Source: Dokdonella_A sp039926025
GTDB taxonomy: Bacteria; Pseudomonadota; Gammaproteobacteria; Xanthomonadales; Rhodanobacteraceae
Direction: 5' to 3'
DNA length: 17,008 nt
Assembly: GCA_039926025.1 (NCBI GenBank)
Contig: JBDSXV010000179.1
Span: forward strand, 1 to 17,008
The position numbers were made by a program, and so were the translations under genes. The notes beneath the pieces were generated by a model. The model saw nothing but the letters and a program-made list of their open reading frames with translations. It was not told the DNA's origin and did not search any database. Of this stretch, positions 15,233 through 17,008 are shown one piece after another. How positions within the stretch are numbered: position 1 is the first letter of the stretch; each line of letters starts with the position of its first letter.

Positions 15233-15261
15233 ATTGCATAGATTTATGCATGAATTGTCAA
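15233..15261 (-). promoter_or_regulatory. Promoter and inverted-repeat operator of the HipA-like gene
   Basis: On the minus strand a perfect TTGACA (15261-15256) is followed after 17 bases by TGCAAT (15238-15233), a 4-of-6 match to the -10 consensus. Transcription would then begin at or within a base or two of the ATG (15226), suggesting a leaderless message. The perfect inverted repeat TGCATA-GATT-TATGCA (15235-15250) covers the spacer and -10, a position suited to repression by the protein's own helix-turn-helix. Confidence 0.6.
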
Positions 15262-15278
15262 CATTAAGTTCATGTTTT

Positions 15279-15318
15279 TACTTGATATTGAATTTTATCA
15301 TGGGTAGATATTCAAGTA
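15279..15318. repeat. 7-bp inverted repeat in the AT-rich intergenic region
   Basis: TACTTGA (15279-15285) and TCAAGTA (15312-15318) are perfectly complementary with a 26-base spacer. They lie between the oxidoreductase stop and the HipA-like promoter, in a stretch where only 27 of 100 bases (15231-15330) are G or C. The function is unknown. A role in ending the oxidoreductase transcript or as a second regulator site is possible. Confidence 0.3.
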
Positions 15319-15335
15319 GATTCTGGAAATCTGCG

Positions 15336-17008
15336 TCAGGCAGCCACTTGGTCCGATACTGGATTGCGCCACGCCGATAACAGATCCTGCTGGCGCCTCA
15401 TCGCATCCACGTGGTGGCGTTCCTTGACGTGGCCGTACCCGCGGATGTGCTCCGGCACCGAGGCGATGTCGACGGCGAGCGCATGGTTGTCACCATTCAA
15501 GCCGGCGAGCAATTCATCCAGCGTCTTGCGGTAGTCGACGATCAGCTGACGCTCCATTTTGCGCTCGGCGGTGTAGCCGAACACGTCGAGCGCACTGCCG
15601 CGCAGGCCGCGCAGCTTCGCCAATACCTTGAACGCGCTGAATACCCAGGTGCCGTACTCGGCCTTGCGCAAGTTGCCGTCGGCATCCTTCTTCGCGAACA
15701 GCGGCGGCGCGAGGTTGAAATGCAACTTGAAGTCGCCTTCGAAAGTTTCGCGGACGCGCTTCTCGAAATCGCCACTCGTGTACAGGCGCGCAACTTCGTA
15801 TTCGTCTTTGTAGGCCATCAGCTTGAACGCGTAGCGCGCGACGGCTTCGGTCAGAGACGTGAAACCCGGCGTCTTCTGTTGCTCGGCTGCGCGCACCTTG
15901 TCGACGAGCCCCTTGAACTGCTGTGCGTACGCCGCGTTCTGGTAGTCGGTGAGGAACGTGACGCGTCGGCCGATCTGCTCGTCGAGCGTTGCGCTGAGCG
16001 TCGCGTCATCGAGTGCTGCGGCCGTCTTTCCCTCATCTGCTCTGCGGGCATCTTCGCCCGGAGGGAGAAGAGAAGGCTTGCGCACCGGCAGCGCCAGCGG
16101 AATCGCGCCGGAGGGCAGATGCGGATTCGGAAGTCCCGCCGCTTTGCGCACCGCGACGACGTCGTACGCCGCCATGCGGCCCCAGTTGAACGCGCTCGTG
16201 TTCATCTCGATCGCAGCGCCGTTGAGCTCGATCGCGCGCATCAGCGCATCGTGCGAAACCGGCACCCAGCCCTTCTGCCACGCATACCCGAGCATGAAGA
16301 GATTCGCCGCGATGGTGTCGCCGAGCAGCGCAGTCGCAAGTTCCGTCGCGTCGACGAGCTCCGGCTTGTCGCCGCCGAGCGCGGTGGTCACCGCATCGAC
16401 GATCTGCTGCGCCGGGAACTGCATGTCCGGCTTCATCGTGAAGGTGCCGGGCATCGCTTCGTAGCTGTTCAACACAACATGCGAACGTTGCGCGCGGATC
16501 TTCGACAGCGCCCAGTAGTCGTTGACGACAACCATGTCGCAACCGAGCACGAGATCGGCTTCACCCGCCGCGATGCGCACGGCGTTGATGCTCTCCGGCG
16601 TCTTCGCGATGCGCAGGTGGCAGGTTACCGCGCCGCCCTTTTGCGCCAGACCGGTCTGGTCGAGCACCGTGCTGCCCTTGCCTTCCAGATGAGCGGCCAT
16701 GCCGATCAGCGCACCGATCGTGACCACGCCGGTCCCACCGATGCCGGTGACGAGGATATTCCACGGCTGCGCCAGATCGCTGGCAAACGCCGGCATTGGC
16801 AGCGTCGAGAAATCGACGTCCGCCTTGCCCTTCTTCTTCTTCAGCGAACCGCCGACAACCGAAACAAAACTGGGGCAGAACCCCTTCACGCAGGAGTAAT
16901 CCTTGTTGCAGCCGGACTGGTCGATTTCGCGTTTGCGCCCGTATTCGGTTTCCTTCGGCAACACCGACACGCAGAACGATTTCTCGCCGCAATCGCCGCA
17001 GCCTTCGC
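15336..17008 (-). CDS. Indolepyruvate ferredoxin oxidoreductase, C-terminal part (partial, runs off right edge)
   Basis: About 557 C-terminal residues are visible. They begin EGCGDCGEKSFC and continue with CNKDYSCVKGFCPSF, Cys-rich motifs that bind iron-sulphur clusters. The gamma/IorB-like domain follows, with NILVTGIGGTGVVTIGALIG and QTGLAQKGGAVTCHLRIA. The last 250 or so residues form the conserved C-terminal domain of the fused enzymes (DUF6537-type), with YGTWVFSAFKVLAKLRGLRG and HIRGYGHVKERHH. The full enzyme, usually over 1,100 residues, fuses IorA and IorB and oxidatively decarboxylates arylpyruvates to acyl-CoA with ferredoxin. The TPP-binding N-terminal half lies outside the window. 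An apparent GTG start at 16970 is internal, since the frame stays open to the edge. A linker of about 18 residues is encoded by a REP-like repeat. Confidence 0.9.
   Translation of the reverse strand, partial: EGCGDCGEKSFCVSVLPKETEYGRKREIDQSGCNKDYSCVKGFCPSFVSVVGGSLKKKKGKADVDFSTLPMPAFASDLAQPWNILVTGIGGTGVVTIGALIGMAAHLEGKGSTVLDQTGLAQKGGAVTCHLRIAKTPESINAVRIAAGEADLVLGCDMVVVNDYWALSKIRAQRSHVVLNSYEAMPGTFTMKPDMQFPAQQIVDAVTTALGGDKPELVDATELATALLGDTIAANLFMLGYAWQKGWVPVSHDALMRAIELNGAAIEMNTSAFNWGRMAAYDVVAVRKAAGLPNPHLPSGAIPLALPVRKPSLLPPGEDARRADEGKTAAALDDATLSATLDEQIGRRVTFLTDYQNAAYAQQFKGLVDKVRAAEQQKTPGFTSLTEAVARYAFKLMAYKDEYEVARLYTSGDFEKRVRETFEGDFKLHFNLAPPLFAKKDADGNLRKAEYGTWVFSAFKVLAKLRGLRGSALDVFGYTAERKMERQLIVDYRKTLDELLAGLNGDNHALAVDIASVPEHIRGYGHVKERHHVDAMRRQQDLLSAWRNPVSDQVAA
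16028..16075. repeat. REP-like palindromic element inside the oxidoreductase gene
   Basis: This stretch has the form of dispersed proteobacterial palindromic repeats: CCCTCAT near one end, a perfect CGGGC-ATCTTC-GCCCG hairpin (16045-16060) in the middle, and GGAGGGAGAAG at the other end. It is read in frame as KPSLLPPGEDARRADEGK, a low-complexity linker between the gamma domain and the C-terminal domain. That peptide is typical of translated copies of such repeats. The resemblance is from memory of repeat consensus forms, not from a search. Confidence 0.55.

Noticed and set aside
16970..16970. GTG at 16970 as the true start of the oxidoreductase gene
   Set aside because: The frame remains open to the window edge with the Cys-rich peptide EGCGDCGEKSFC, which belongs to the same iron-sulphur region, so the GTG is an internal valine codon.

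Overview
The window is high-GC bacterial chromosome. The gene set (a fused indolepyruvate ferredoxin oxidoreductase, a DUF938 methyltransferase, a DesT/DesC/DesB-like desaturase locus, a BaeSR-like two-component system with a Spy-like protein, a YjjJ-type HipA protein, and an SpmA-SpmB fusion in an apparent non-sporulator) suggests a gammaproteobacterium, most likely Xanthomonadales. That assignment is inference from protein resemblance only. No rRNA, tRNA, CRISPR array, insertion sequence or phage gene was recognised. All coordinates and motifs were read by eye.

Layout. Positions 1-62 (-) hold the first codons of a Ku DNA-end-binding protein that leaves the window on the left. Positions 252-1084 (+) hold a small two-segment membrane protein and a DUF924 protein. 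Positions 1280-2480 (-) hold a RES-domain toxin and its Xre/DUF2384 antitoxin, with three TTGC/GCAA palindromes over the presumed promoter. Positions 2549-3787 (-) encode an SpmA-SpmB fusion, divergent from a DUF938 methyltransferase (3868-4467, +).

Positions 4509-6735 (-) are a reductase-desaturase operon, divergent from a FabR/DesT-like TetR repressor (+). A 20-bp imperfect palindrome sits between them. This matches the known aerobic fatty-acid desaturation module, in which the reductase passes electrons to the membrane di-iron desaturase under TetR control.

Positions 7543-9683 (-) are a BaeR/BaeS-like pair, divergent from a small Spy/CpxP-like envelope protein (+). Two 11-bp direct repeats between them fit an OmpR-family binding site. 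Positions 10424-13771 (-) encode a SWIM-SNF2 helicase. Upstream on the same strand is an HTH-HipA fusion (13847-15226), read from an AT-rich region with a perfect TTGACA box and an inverted repeat. Positions 15336-17008 (-) are the C-terminal part of an indolepyruvate ferredoxin oxidoreductase, with a REP-like palindrome apparently inserted in frame.

There is no gene-free stretch over 300 bases. The most notable signals are regulatory: candidate operators at the two toxin-type modules, the desaturase divergon and the bae-spy divergon, and the repeat inside the oxidoreductase gene. No clearly new multi-gene system was found.
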